From positions 310,001-374,000 of the forward strand of contig JAEPML010000002.1 of assembly GCA_017643925.1 (NCBI GenBank): a stretch of 64,000 nucleotides of DNA. The letters run 5' to 3'. Numbering within the stretch: position 1 is the stretch's first letter; each line of letters begins with the position of its first letter. Under the pieces are notes generated by a model. The model worked only from the letters and a program-made list of their open reading frames with translations. It had not been told where the DNA came from and did not search any database. This stretch comes from Roseibium sp. Lineage in GTDB: Bacteria; Pseudomonadota; Alphaproteobacteria; Rhizobiales; Stappiaceae. Position numbers and translations under genes: made by a program. Positions 26,663 through 35,467 of the stretch are shown here, in pieces.

Positions 26663-27160
26663 GTGTCATTCCAAGTTGAGATCGGCGGTGACGTGAACCA
26701 CTGCCTCCGCGAGGCAGGTCTGTCCGACAGCTGGATCGGCTCGAGCGAGCTTGAAGCGCTGCCTCGTTGCGGTGGGGCATACCTGCTTGCGTTGAGAGTG
26801 GATGCAAAGGTCGAATTTATGCTGCGAGGAGAACGGCGTGGGGCTTTGGCGACGGATTGGTATTTTTATCTTGGAAGCGCCCGGGGGAGCGGGGGCATTG
26901 CCGCGCGGCTTGGCCGCCATTTCCGGAAACAGAAGAAGATACACTGGCATATCGATCGCTTGACTTTAGAGGCAGTGGAGATGGCGGCAATCGCCGTACC
27001 GGACGGCAGGGAATGCGACCTGGTGGAGAAAATGCTGAAATCAGGCGACTTCGAAACCGCATTCCCGGGTTTTGGCAGCACCGATTGCCGTCGATGCGAA
27101 GGGCATTTGCTGCGCTTGACCGCAAACGCAGAAAGACCGGTCCCGAATTTAGATCTCTGA
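26663..27160 (+). CDS. GIY-YIG/DUF123-family nuclease-like protein
   Basis: This 165-aa protein has a GIY-YIG-like core: GAYLLALRV, then WYFYLGSARGSGGIAARLGRHFR and KKIHWHIDRL, the DUF123 pattern, and a late DCRRCEGHLL with two cysteines. DUF123 proteins are small, cytosolic and mostly uncharacterised; in some proteins the domain is fused to nucleases. The start is GTG at 26663, with AAAAAGGCTGGAAA upstream giving a modest ribosome site. It precedes dusA by about 100 bp on the same strand. Catalytic activity is not certain. Confidence 0.75.
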   Translation: MSFQVEIGGDVNHCLREAGLSDSWIGSSELEALPRCGGAYLLALRVDAKVEFMLRGERRGALATDWYFYLGSARGSGGIAARLGRHFRKQKKIHWHIDRLTLEAVEMAAIAVPDGRECDLVEKMLKSGDFETAFPGFGSTDCRRCEGHLLRLTANAERPVPNLDL

Positions 27161-27266
27161 AAAGCTGGCAATTGAGAAATTGGCCTCACTGAGCCATATA
27201 GGGGCAACGAAAGATATCAGCGACGACCAGAACCACGCGTGGGCCCGGTCGCAAGGGCTTTGCCAA

Positions 27267-28286
27267 GTGTACGATACCAACCAACACGACAACCGGAAGA
27301 ACGTCGTCTTTTCCGTAGCACCCATGATGGAATGGACGGACCGTCATTGCCGGGCGTTTCACCGGCAATTGACCCGAAACGCGCTGCTTTACACCGAGAT
27401 GGTGACGACCGGAGCCGTGATCCATGGCGACCGGAACCATCTGATCGGCTTTTCCGACATTGAACATCCCGTGGCCTGTCAGCTGGGCGGCTCGGATCCG
27501 AAAGAGATGGCCGAGGCCGCAAGGATCGTTTCCGAATTCGGCTATGACGAGGTCAATATCAATGTGGGGTGTCCGTCGGACCGCGTTCAGTCGGGCCGCT
27601 TTGGCGCATGTCTGATGGAGGAGCCGGAGCTCGTGGCTGCGTGCGTGGCTGCCATGAAGGATGCTGTCGATATTTCCGTAACCGTCAAGTGCCGCATTGG
27701 TGTTGATGATCAGGATCCCGAGGAAGCGCTGGACCGGATGGCGGACGCGACTTTCGCCGCCGGGTCTGATGCGCTCTGGGTGCATGCGCGCAAGGCCTGG
27801 CTGCAAGGTCTCAGTCCCAAGGAAAACCGGGATATACCGCCACTGGACTATGATCGGGTGATGCGGCTGAAACAGCGCTTGCCGGATCAGTTCATCGGAC
27901 TGAACGGCGGTCTGCAGACCCTCGATCAGGCGGAACCCTATCTGCAACAGCTCGACGGTTTGATGTTTGGTCGTGCGGCCTACCACACGCCCCAGATCCT
28001 TGGCGAGGTCGATCGGCGGCTTTACGGAGCGGATGCCGACGATGTCTCACCCTGGGCTGCCGTCAAGGCTCACATGGGCTACCTGGACGACCAGCTGTCG
28101 AAAGGTGTGAAACTCGCGCGGATGACGCGGCACATGCTGGGCCTGTTCCACGGCCGTCCCGGCGCACGGTCCTGGCGGCGTATCCTGACCGTGGAGGCGA
28201 TCAGGCCAGGTGCCGGGCTTGAGGTGGTTGAAAAGGCGTTGGCGGCTGTCAGCCCTGCAGGTTCCGGCCTGGAAGCTGCAGAATAA
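27267..28286 (+). CDS. dusA: tRNA-dihydrouridine synthase DusA
   Basis: This FMN-dependent TIM-barrel enzyme of about 339 residues reduces uridines 20/20a in the tRNA D-loop. Visible signatures: FSVAPMMEWTDRHCRAFHR at the start, NVGCPSDRVQSGRFGACLM with the catalytic cysteine, VTVKCRIGVDD, VHARKAWLQGLSPKENR and LNGGLQTLDQA, which together mark the DusA subgroup. The GTG at 27267 gives a normal length with AAGGG upstream; a TTG at 27180 would add 29 residues that do not look like the family. It converges on the aspartic protease gene with a 7-bp gap. Confidence 0.92.
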   Translation: MYDTNQHDNRKNVVFSVAPMMEWTDRHCRAFHRQLTRNALLYTEMVTTGAVIHGDRNHLIGFSDIEHPVACQLGGSDPKEMAEAARIVSEFGYDEVNINVGCPSDRVQSGRFGACLMEEPELVAACVAAMKDAVDISVTVKCRIGVDDQDPEEALDRMADATFAAGSDALWVHARKAWLQGLSPKENRDIPPLDYDRVMRLKQRLPDQFIGLNGGLQTLDQAEPYLQQLDGLMFGRAAYHTPQILGEVDRRLYGADADDVSPWAAVKAHMGYLDDQLSKGVKLARMTRHMLGLFHGRPGARSWRRILTVEAIRPGAGLEVVEKALAAVSPAGSGLEAAE

Positions 28287-28293
28287 GCACTGC

Positions 28294-29007
28294 CTAAGGG
28301 TTCATGATCAACTTGTCACCCTCGATCCGCCAGCTCCGAAGCCGGTCGAGAGCCGTCATGCCGAACAGGCTGGTCTCCAGGCTGCCGTCGCGTGCCACGA
28401 ACCCTCGAATGTTCCGCAAGGTGTGATCACCGACGGTGATCTGGTCGATCCGCACCGGTGCCACCAGCGTGCGACCATTCGCGGTTGAAACCGGCACGGT
28501 GAAAGACAGGTCCCTGGCATCGTATCCGGCGCGTTCCGCGTCTCGATACGTCAGAACCACGGCGCTTGCGCCGGTGTCGAGCAGGAACCGCGTGCGCGCT
28601 CCGTTGAGTTCGCCGTTGAGAACGAAATGACCACCTGCGTCGCGCACAATGAGGATGGAACCGTCGGGCTGGTTGACGGCAAGTCCGGGGGCGAGGGCAC
28701 CCAGCACACGGTAACCGCCCTGAACCAGGTCTGCGCGATAGGTATATCCCACGACGAGCAGCGCGCACAGACCACCCCAGAAGAGCGTTCCCTGCAGGAT
28801 CTCGCGGACCTTGGGCTGTCCGAAAATGAAGCTGGCAAGAAAGACGAAGGCAAGAGCTGAAAGCGCGACAAGTCTGGGGCCGGTATCGTCAAAATTCACG
28901 TTTTCCGGGTCGGACGGGTTGCCGAACAGATAAAGGAAGGCTGCTACGGCGCAGGCGATGATGAGGGCCGCAATGACAAATCCACGGAATTGTTTCGGAC
29001 CGTTCAT
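28294..29007 (-). CDS. membrane-anchored retropepsin-like aspartic protease (TIGR02281 type)
   Basis: This 237-aa protein has three membrane segments in the first 100 residues, then a clan AA aspartic protease domain with the active-site motif FLLDTGASAVVL (about residue 141) and the late SLFGMTALDRLRSW. Single-domain retropepsin-like proteases work as dimers; the bacterial members are poorly studied, and the domain here would face the periplasm or cytoplasm depending on helix count. Its start overlaps the DUF1289 gene stop by 4 bp, so the two are coupled. Confidence 0.8.
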   Translation of the reverse strand: MNGPKQFRGFVIAALIIACAVAAFLYLFGNPSDPENVNFDDTGPRLVALSALAFVFLASFIFGQPKVREILQGTLFWGGLCALLVVGYTYRADLVQGGYRVLGALAPGLAVNQPDGSILIVRDAGGHFVLNGELNGARTRFLLDTGASAVVLTYRDAERAGYDARDLSFTVPVSTANGRTLVAPVRIDQITVGDHTLRNIRGFVARDGSLETSLFGMTALDRLRSWRIEGDKLIMNP

Positions 29008-29186
29008 AGGTCCTCACCTAAAGGTTCGGGAATTGCCCGCCGCGTGCCAAGTTTCGCCAGGATGCGTTCGCGCTGTTCATCGCTATAGCCGGACCATCCT
29101 GCGATCTCGTCCAGCGTGCGCAGGCACCCGGTGCAAAGGCCGCGGTCGTCGTCGATCTGGCAGATTTTGATACAAGGTGACTTCAT
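29004..29186 (-). CDS. DUF1289 small cysteine protein
   Basis: This 60-aa protein has the DUF1289 pattern PCIKICxIDxxxGLCTGCLRTLDEIAGW. Four cysteines are spaced C-x3-C and C-x2-C, and WSGYSDEQRERIL follows. The cysteines suggest a metal or Fe-S site; the role is unknown. It overlaps the aspartic protease gene downstream by 4 bp. Confidence 0.85.
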   Translation of the reverse strand: MKSPCIKICQIDDDRGLCTGCLRTLDEIAGWSGYSDEQRERILAKLGTRRAIPEPLGEDL

Positions 29187-29258
29187 AAGGGCGATATGGC
29201 GTCAGAATGGGGTTTTGCCAAGGCGTTTCGGCGTTAAGGATATTTCAGGAAGGCGTTA

Positions 29259-30437
29259 TCAACCGCCGAAGGGGGCGGTCACGATGCGGATCGGCAAGGT
29301 GACCGTATCGCCGATGACATCTCCCAGGCCTGTGCCGACATTTGCCGCACCATTCATGCCGGTCACGGACGTCAGACCAGACCTGCGAATGGATTCCCGG
29401 AGTTCCGGACTGAGTTCGGCAAGCTGGGCAAACTTTGAATGGCGTGCCCCGTCAAGGGATTCCAGCTCGGTCAGGTCCACGACAATGGCACCAAGTTCAG
29501 CAAGCTCCTCGTCGTCGGAATAGGCTCCGACGCGTTCCTTGCCGCCTGCAATTGCGCGCGAGAGGCGGAGCGCGCGGTCATCGCGAGAGACGAGAACGAA
29601 ATAGGGGTTCTTTGGTTTGCCAATGCGTTTGAGTTGCGCCTTGAATACATCGATATCGATGTCGGGGGCAGCCAGGACGACCGTCTGGACTTTTCGAGCC
29701 AGCGTGCGTCGCGCCTCCGGGGTTGCTGCACGTGCGGTTTCCATCAACAGCCAGTTGCCCATGGAATGGGCCAGAATTGTAATTTTTTCAGCATTCGTTT
29801 TCGAAAGCCGGACGAGCGTTTCAGCAAGCGCATCTCGCGCCACCGACGCGCTGTTCAGATCATAGACATAGTCCTGAACATGTCCGCGGGAGGCCCAGGT
29901 AAACAGAACGGGCACCGCGTTGAAATCGCCGTCATGGACCATCTGGGCGAAACGGTAGAGCCCTTCCGGGAAGCGCGTGTTGTACCCGTGAATGAAGACG
30001 AAGATCTCACGGTCTCCTCGGGGCAGCTTGGCAAGGCGCTGATTGATCCGTCGGGTGAACGCATCCGCGTTATCGATGTAGCCCGCGCTTCGGGTTACAA
30101 AATCGGTCTTCGGATTGCCCGGCGCCTGGTTCGGCCACTCGATCGCACCGGGTTCGTGGTTCGGTGGAATTGATATTGTGGCCTGGGCGTAGTTGATCGT
30201 GTCGGAGCGCTCACCATTGAAAAAGGTGTCTGGGCGATTGTCGCGGTCCCGGGTCGTGACCACCAGGATATCCCGGCTGTCCGCCCCTTCAGCGGGTAGA
30301 TCGTTAATGGCCAGTGCGCCAAATTCCGGGCGTCCACCACAGGCGGCAACCACAAGAGTGACAAGCACAACGGCGGCGAAGCGCATGCTGCCGACCCATG
30401 GACGCCTGTCCGCCATATCTGAAACCTGAAGTGTCAT
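29259..30437 (-). CDS. DUF900 alpha/beta-hydrolase lipoprotein
   Basis: This protein of about 392 residues starts with a lipoprotein signal (VVLVTLVVAAC, cysteine near residue 33; the shorter start at an internal methionine would fit the signal better). It continues with the DUF900 hydrolase domain: IFVFIHGYNTRF, VLFTWASRGHVQDY, and the nucleophile elbow AHSMGNWLL with its serine (about residue 235). It should be an esterase or lipase-like enzyme anchored in the periplasm. It is transcribed alone or with cobS upstream (27-bp gap on the same strand). Confidence 0.82.
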   Translation of the reverse strand: MTLQVSDMADRRPWVGSMRFAAVVLVTLVVAACGGRPEFGALAINDLPAEGADSRDILVVTTRDRDNRPDTFFNGERSDTINYAQATISIPPNHEPGAIEWPNQAPGNPKTDFVTRSAGYIDNADAFTRRINQRLAKLPRGDREIFVFIHGYNTRFPEGLYRFAQMVHDGDFNAVPVLFTWASRGHVQDYVYDLNSASVARDALAETLVRLSKTNAEKITILAHSMGNWLLMETARAATPEARRTLARKVQTVVLAAPDIDIDVFKAQLKRIGKPKNPYFVLVSRDDRALRLSRAIAGGKERVGAYSDDEELAELGAIVVDLTELESLDGARHSKFAQLAELSPELRESIRRSGLTSVTGMNGAANVGTGLGDVIGDTVTLPIRIVTAPFGG

Positions 30438-30464
30438 GCCTGCTGGTATTCCCGCATCTTTTCC

Positions 30465-31337
30465 TCAAGGCACCATAAGCATCCCGAGCAGGAATCCAAG
30501 CCCGCTGAGTTGTTGAATTGCACCAAGGACATCTCCCGTGACACCACCGATCTTCGTGACAGCCAGTTGGCCCGTGGCATAGGCCACCGTTGCAGCGATC
30601 AACAGACCAAGAAACAGCGCGGGAATTGTGAGGATGAAGAGGGCCGGCAGAAGCAAGGGCAGGGATATGAGCAATGCCTGTTGCAGTGTCGGGCGTCCGG
30701 GCTTTCCAAAGCGGGCGGCAAGTCCGTCCGGACGAGCAAGCGGGCGTTGCTGCCATTGCCAGACAAGCAAGGTTCGACTGAGGGCTTCAGCGCATAAAAA
30801 CAGCAGCGCGGCATCCGCTGAGCTGAAGCGTTGCCAGAGCGCTGCCAAAAGAGCGACCCTCAACAGGACGGCAAGCACCAGCGCCAATGCGCCGAATGAG
30901 CCGATCCTGCTGTCCTTCATGATTTCCAGTCGGCGTTCCCGCGTGGCGCCACCAAAAAAACCGTCGGCCAGGTCGCTCAGGCCGTCCTCGTGCAGCGCAC
31001 CGGTTGTTGCCGCCAACAGCGCAACGGTCAGGCAGGCGACAGCCAGTGCAGGCAATTCGGTAAAACCGAGAAACAGCCCCAGCCCTGCAGCCGGCAAAGC
31101 GACGAAGACCCCGGCAAGCGGGGCAGCACGGGAAATCAGACTGAAATCCGGAGCTCTTGCCGGATCGTCCGCGCTGTTGACGCGCGCAAGCGGCAGCCGC
31201 GAGAAGAATCGCACACAGGCAGCGGCGTCGGCGAAAACCAGAGACAGCGTATCAATGAGGGAACCGGTTTGATCCAGAGTTTTGTTGGTACCGGTTTTCG
31301 TCTCAGAATCAGATGTTTGGTCGCTTTCAGAGCTCAT
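30465..31337 (-). CDS. cobS: adenosylcobinamide-GDP ribazoletransferase
   Basis: This 290-aa membrane protein carries the CobS signature DGLSDLADGFFGG (about residue 118-130) followed by RRLEIMKDSRIGSFGALAL, and has several membrane helices. It joins adenosylcobinamide-GDP to alpha-ribazole, a final step of cobalamin assembly. The first 40 residues are an extra serine/threonine-rich hydrophilic tail. It is divergent from cobT with only 92 bp between them; no cobalamin riboswitch fits in that gap. Confidence 0.92.
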   Translation of the reverse strand: MSSESDQTSDSETKTGTNKTLDQTGSLIDTLSLVFADAAACVRFFSRLPLARVNSADDPARAPDFSLISRAAPLAGVFVALPAAGLGLFLGFTELPALAVACLTVALLAATTGALHEDGLSDLADGFFGGATRERRLEIMKDSRIGSFGALALVLAVLLRVALLAALWQRFSSADAALLFLCAEALSRTLLVWQWQQRPLARPDGLAARFGKPGRPTLQQALLISLPLLLPALFILTIPALFLGLLIAATVAYATGQLAVTKIGGVTGDVLGAIQQLSGLGFLLGMLMVP

Positions 31338-31429
31338 CAGGCCGGTCCTGCGCTTGAGTTTGGCAAGGCGACGTTATAGATCAGCGACTTAGCAAGACCA
31401 AGTGGGCTGGCGCGAAGCTGGCCAAGAAC

Positions 31430-32470
31430 ATGAGAACCCGATCCATGTCCCTTTCCGAGACCGCGCTTCCCTTTGACGACATTCGCAACCTGGTCAAGTC
31501 CATGCCGGGCCCTGACGAGGAAGCCCTCCAGAAGGTCAAGGAACGGGATGCGCAGCTGACCAAACCGGCCGGGTCGCTTGGACGACTGGAAGAAATCGCT
31601 GAATGGCTGGCCGCCTGGTCCGGCAAGGCCCCACCAAAGATCACCCGGCCCATGGTGGCGATCTTTGCCACCGCGCATAGAGTTGCAGATGAAGGCGTGT
31701 CCGCCTTTCCAAGTTCGGTCAACGCCCAGATGGTGGCCAATTTCGCCGCCGGAGGCGCTGCCATAAACCAGCTGTGCCGCGCATACGACATCGGGCTGAA
31801 AGTCTTTGACCTGGCTGTCGAGATGCCGACGCCCAGCATCACGCAGGAAGATGCCCTCGACGAAGCCAATTGTGCGGCGACCATGGCCTATGGCATGGAG
31901 GCCCTTGCCGGCGGGATCGATCTCATTTGCCTGGGTGAAATGGGCATCGGCAACACCACCGTGGCTGCAGCTGTTCTGAATGGCCTTTTTGGCGGCAACG
32001 CGGAAGACTGGATCGGACGTGGCACCGGCGTTGACGATGAAGGCCTTGCGCGCAAGCGCGATGCTGTCGAGAAAGCGGTTGCCCGGCTCAACGGCGAGAA
32101 GGACCCGCTTGAAATCCTGCGCAAGGTTGGCGGCCGTGAAATCGCTGCCATGGCAGGCCTGATTATTGCGGCCCGCCTGCAGCGTGTTCCGGTAATCGTC
32201 GACGGGTTCGTGACCACCGCGGCTGCTGCTGTTGTCTATGCGATGGATCCCGCGGGTCTGGACCACTGCCTCTTTGCACATGTCTCTGCAGAACAGGCGC
32301 ACACCAAGGTGCTGGACCATATGGGCAAGGACGCCTTGTTTGATTTCGGAATGCGCCTCGGAGAAGGGTCCGGCGCCGCGCTGGCAGCCGGTGTTGCAAA
32401 GGCTGCTGCCGAAATGCACTCCGGCATGGCGACATTCGCGGATGCAGGTGTTGCGGAGAAATCCGACTGA
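31430..32470 (+). CDS. cobT: nicotinate-nucleotide-dimethylbenzimidazole phosphoribosyltransferase
   Basis: This protein of about 346 residues begins its domain with KPAGSLGRLEEIAEWLA, and contains AEGVSAFPSSVN-like EGVSAFPSSVNAQMV, LGEMGIGNTTVAAAV and GRGTGVDDEG. It ends with the catalytic glutamate in RLGEGSGAALA. It activates dimethylbenzimidazole to alpha-ribazole phosphate for the lower ligand of B12. The start may be 31430 or the ATG at 31445 (MSLSETAL). Some alphaproteobacterial literature calls it cobU. It complements cobS next door. Confidence 0.92.
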   Translation: MRTRSMSLSETALPFDDIRNLVKSMPGPDEEALQKVKERDAQLTKPAGSLGRLEEIAEWLAAWSGKAPPKITRPMVAIFATAHRVADEGVSAFPSSVNAQMVANFAAGGAAINQLCRAYDIGLKVFDLAVEMPTPSITQEDALDEANCAATMAYGMEALAGGIDLICLGEMGIGNTTVAAAVLNGLFGGNAEDWIGRGTGVDDEGLARKRDAVEKAVARLNGEKDPLEILRKVGGREIAAMAGLIIAARLQRVPVIVDGFVTTAAAAVVYAMDPAGLDHCLFAHVSAEQAHTKVLDHMGKDALFDFGMRLGEGSGAALAAGVAKAAAEMHSGMATFADAGVAEKSD

Positions 32471-32503
32471 GCTTTCGGACAGGTGCGGCCCGGAGGCCAA
32501 TCG

Positions 32504-34054
32504 TCAGGCCGACTTGGCCTTTTCGGATGTCGCCCCGGCCTCGCTACGCTTGCCCGAGCCAACGCCATCCGCATAGTTCATGTTGCGTGATTGCGGCAGG
32601 GAGATCGTGACAGCCGTGCCTTCTCCCGGACGGGACTTCAGAGAAAACTTGCCTTCATGCATGCCGACCAGGGCCTGCACGATGGACAGGCCAAGGCCTG
32701 TTCCAGGTTCTGCGCTCTTGATCGCGTGAGAGCCCTGACCAAACGCTTCCAGAACCGTCGGAATTTCCTCTTCGGGTATCCCGGGACCGGTATCTTCAAC
32801 AGTCACATATTGCCCGCCGTCGGGCGTCGGGCCCACCTTGATATAGACATTGCCGTTCACAGGTGTGAACTTGACTGCGTTTGACATCAGGTTCAGCACG
32901 ACCTGCCGCAAGGCGCGTTCGTCTGCCCAGACCCGTTCCAGCCCGGGTTCCAGCGCATGATGGAGCGCGATCGACTTGGCCTTGGCGCGAACCTTCATCA
33001 TCGAGCTGCATTCACGGACAATGTCGTTGAGGAAGAGCGGTTCCTCGTGCAGCTCGTGGCGGCCGGCCTCGATGCGCGAGAGGTCGAGAATCTCGTTGAT
33101 CAGGTTCAGCAGATGCTCGCCGGACCCGTGGATGTCTTCCGAATAGGACCGGTAGGTCTCATTGTGCATCTTGCCCAGAACTTCATCCTTCATGATTTCG
33201 GAGAATCCGAGGATGGCATTGAGCGGTGTGCGCAGTTCGTGGCTCATCGTGGCCAGGAAGCGGGACTTCGCGACGTTGGCTGCTTCCGCGCGTCGTCTCG
33301 CTTCGTCCGACATGGCGTTTGCCGTTTCAAGTTCGACGATCAGGTGATCCTTGTCTGCCCGATATTCCAGCATGGTGTTGGCATTCTTCAAAAGCTGATT
33401 GCCGAGAATGAAGAAAAAGCCCTGAGCCCCAATCGCCATGGCAGCAAGCGTGTAATGGATCGGGTCGACTTTCTGCAGGAAGCTGATCGTGACGACCAGG
33501 GTGATCGGGATGGTGCTTGCCAACAGACATTTCGGCAGTGTCGCCGATTGCATGGTGTTCATGGCAACGACGATGAGCACCGTTGCAAAGTGGAAGATCA
33601 CAAAGCCGTCGCCGGCTTCGCTTGTCTTCGGCAGCAGGAAAAACGACGCCCAGCTGCAGCCATAGATGAAGTCGCCCAGAACAAACCGGTTCGTCCAGTA
33701 TATCTTTGCCTTCTGGTCGGCTGGCGCTCTTTCAAATGCCTTGCTGGTAAAGACCATCGATGCATGTGTGCCGATTGTCAGTACGAACCAGTAACCGACA
33801 AAAACCGGATTTATCCAGAAAACAGAAATGGCCGCGACAATCATCGCAAGCAACGGCACCGCGTAGGCGGCGTTGATCCTGGTGTCGGCAAACAGATGCT
33901 GGCGCTCTGGGTCGAATGTCGTGCGGAAGCTTTGCGGAGCGCCAAGACGGCTGCGCACACCTTTGGCTGACCGCGCCATTTCGCGTCGGCGCTGCGCACG
34001 CTGCTTGTTGATGGCGATGTTTTCTTCGCCGCTATCTGACGCGAGGGGTCCCAT
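32504..34054 (-). CDS. membrane-bound sensor histidine kinase
   Basis: This 516-aa protein has an N-terminal cytosolic stretch, five or six membrane helices (about 65-225), then a HisKA domain with the phosphorylated histidine in FLATMSHELRTPLNAILGFSEIM, and a HATPase domain with NLMSNAVKFTP, DTGPGIP and GTGLGLSIV. The kinase core is of the PleC/DivJ-like alphaproteobacterial class. There is no response-regulator gene next to it, so it is an orphan kinase; its signal is probably sensed by the membrane domain. The C-terminal tail is basic and alanine-rich. Confidence 0.88.
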   Translation of the reverse strand: MGPLASDSGEENIAINKQRAQRRREMARSAKGVRSRLGAPQSFRTTFDPERQHLFADTRINAAYAVPLLAMIVAAISVFWINPVFVGYWFVLTIGTHASMVFTSKAFERAPADQKAKIYWTNRFVLGDFIYGCSWASFFLLPKTSEAGDGFVIFHFATVLIVVAMNTMQSATLPKCLLASTIPITLVVTISFLQKVDPIHYTLAAMAIGAQGFFFILGNQLLKNANTMLEYRADKDHLIVELETANAMSDEARRRAEAANVAKSRFLATMSHELRTPLNAILGFSEIMKDEVLGKMHNETYRSYSEDIHGSGEHLLNLINEILDLSRIEAGRHELHEEPLFLNDIVRECSSMMKVRAKAKSIALHHALEPGLERVWADERALRQVVLNLMSNAVKFTPVNGNVYIKVGPTPDGGQYVTVEDTGPGIPEEEIPTVLEAFGQGSHAIKSAEPGTGLGLSIVQALVGMHEGKFSLKSRPGEGTAVTISLPQSRNMNYADGVGSGKRSEAGATSEKAKSA

Positions 34055-34185
34055 ATGCCGCCAAGGGGTTTTGATTTGGTTATTCCGCTTGTTTGTGTTT
34101 AGTCAAAGTGACTCACCATTCCTTAAGATCGTCCTCAGGAGCGTGGTAAGGGAACAGTTAACCCGCTGTGCCAAGGTGCAACTCA

Positions 34186-34824
34186 TTGTCTATTCAATCG
34201 AAAACCAAGACCTTGTCGGACCTCGAGGCAGACATTCGCGCCTGCCGGAAATGCATTGAAACTCCGGACAAAAATCCCTTGCCCCACGAACCAAGGCCGG
34301 TTCTGCAGGTGTCGCGGACGGCCCGCTTGTGCATCTGTGGTCAGGCGCCGGGGACGCGCGTCCACAAGAGCGGAAAACCATTCACAGATCCTTCCGGTGA
34401 TCGCCTGAGATCCTGGCTCGGGGTGGACGAGGAGCTTTTTTATGACCCCGAACGTCTGGCGATCATTCCCATGGGGTTCTGCTTTCCGGGGCTCGATGCA
34501 AAGGGGGGAGACTTGCCCCCACGGACCGAATGTCGTGCAGAATGGCACGACCGCCTGTTCGCGGCCTTGCCCCAGCTCGAACTCGTTCTGGTGATCGGGC
34601 AATATGCCCAGGCCTACCACCTTGGGCCGAGGCGTGGAAAATCGCTGACTGAAACCGTGTTGAACTGGGAGAGCTATTTCGGTGAGGAGCCCGCAGAGGG
34701 AAAGCCGAGGGTCTTGCCCTTGCCGCATCCCTCCTGGCGAAACAATGCCTGGCTGAAAAAGAACCCGTGGTTTGAAAGCGACCTGCTGCCGGTGCTTCGG
34801 CGTGAAGTTCAGCGTTTGACCTGA
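34186..34824 (+). CDS. uracil-DNA glycosylase superfamily protein
   Basis: This protein of about 212 residues has the UDG-superfamily features: ICGQAPGTRVHKSGKPFTDPSGDRLRSWL near residue 48, a strand LVLVIGQYAQAYHL and the late HPSWRNN loop. The first motif has a catalytic-position variant and extra cysteines (CRKCIE) that could bind an Fe-S cluster only in part. It probably recognises damaged or deaminated bases, or is a divergent non-catalytic member. The start is uncertain: a TTG at 34186 has AAGG nearby, and a GTG at 34168 is the longer alternative. Confidence 0.78.
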   Translation: MSIQSKTKTLSDLEADIRACRKCIETPDKNPLPHEPRPVLQVSRTARLCICGQAPGTRVHKSGKPFTDPSGDRLRSWLGVDEELFYDPERLAIIPMGFCFPGLDAKGGDLPPRTECRAEWHDRLFAALPQLELVLVIGQYAQAYHLGPRRGKSLTETVLNWESYFGEEPAEGKPRVLPLPHPSWRNNAWLKKNPWFESDLLPVLRREVQRLT

Positions 34825-34842
34825 GTTCGAAAAATTTTCTCC

Positions 34843-34910
34843 AAATCGGCCGATTTGACAAGCAAACTGGAAATCCGTTACCTACATTCAACTCCACGTA
34901 AAACGGATTT
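34843..34910. promoter_or_regulatory. promoter region with dyads upstream of the Lrp gene
   Basis: AAATCGGCCGATTT (34843-34856) is a perfect 14-bp palindrome overlapping a TTGACA (34855-34860) that could be a -35 box. Further down, AAATCCGTT (34871-34879) and AACGGATTT (34902-34910) are exact inverted repeats whose centres are 31 bp apart, about three helical turns. This is the kind of layout an Lrp-type protein binds when it represses its own gene. Confidence 0.5.
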
Positions 34911-34971
34911 TCTCATTGCGTTCTGATTGCACCTGAGAAAAGACTGCTGCCAACTTCCGGATTGCCCGTCC

Positions 34972-35457
34972 ATGATTGATCGTATCGACCGCCGCATCCT
35001 GTCCATCCTGCAGGAAGACTGCACCGTTCCTGTTGCGGAGATTGGCCGCCGGGTCGGTTTGTCGACGACACCGTGCTGGCGCCGGATCCAGAAGATGGAA
35101 GAAGACGGTGTCATCACCGGCCGGGTCGCCTTGCTCGACCCGACGAAGGTCAACGCCAAGGTGACGGCATTCGTTGCGATCACGACCAGTCAGCATTCCG
35201 AAGACTGGTTGAAGAAGTTTGCCGACGTCATTCAGGAATTTCCGGAAGTGGTGGAATTCTATCGCATGGCAGGGCAGGTCGACTATCTGCTGCGCGTCGC
35301 GGTGCCGGACATCGAGGCCTACGATTCCTTCTACAAGCGTCTGATTGCAAAGATCGATATTTCGGACGTATCGACGACGTTCGCTATGGAGCAGATCAAG
35401 AACACCACCGCACTTCCGCTTGGCTACGTGGCAACGGAAAAGACCAGGGGCGACTGA
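34972..35457 (+). CDS. Lrp/AsnC-family transcriptional regulator
   Basis: This 161-aa protein has an N-terminal helix-turn-helix (DRIDRRILSILQEDC, then EIGRRVGLSTTPCWRRIQKMEEDGVI) and a C-terminal RAM ligand domain (FYRMAGQVDYLLRVAVPD). It should sense an amino acid and control transport or catabolism. The ATG at 34972 is the family start. The neighbours do not show its target; the dyads upstream suggest self-control. It converges on the TetR gene with a 10-bp gap. Confidence 0.92.
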   Translation: MIDRIDRRILSILQEDCTVPVAEIGRRVGLSTTPCWRRIQKMEEDGVITGRVALLDPTKVNAKVTAFVAITTSQHSEDWLKKFADVIQEFPEVVEFYRMAGQVDYLLRVAVPDIEAYDSFYKRLIAKIDISDVSTTFAMEQIKNTTALPLGYVATEKTRGD

Positions 35458-35467
35458 CGGCTTTTCT

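Noticed and set aside
31338..31429. A cobalamin riboswitch between cobS and cobT
   Set aside because: The gap is only 92 bp and has no B12-box; too short for the aptamer.
31337..32500. A 387-codon open frame opposite cobT
   Set aside because: Antisense shadow with a Gly/Arg/His-rich translation; cobT motifs are intact on the other strand.
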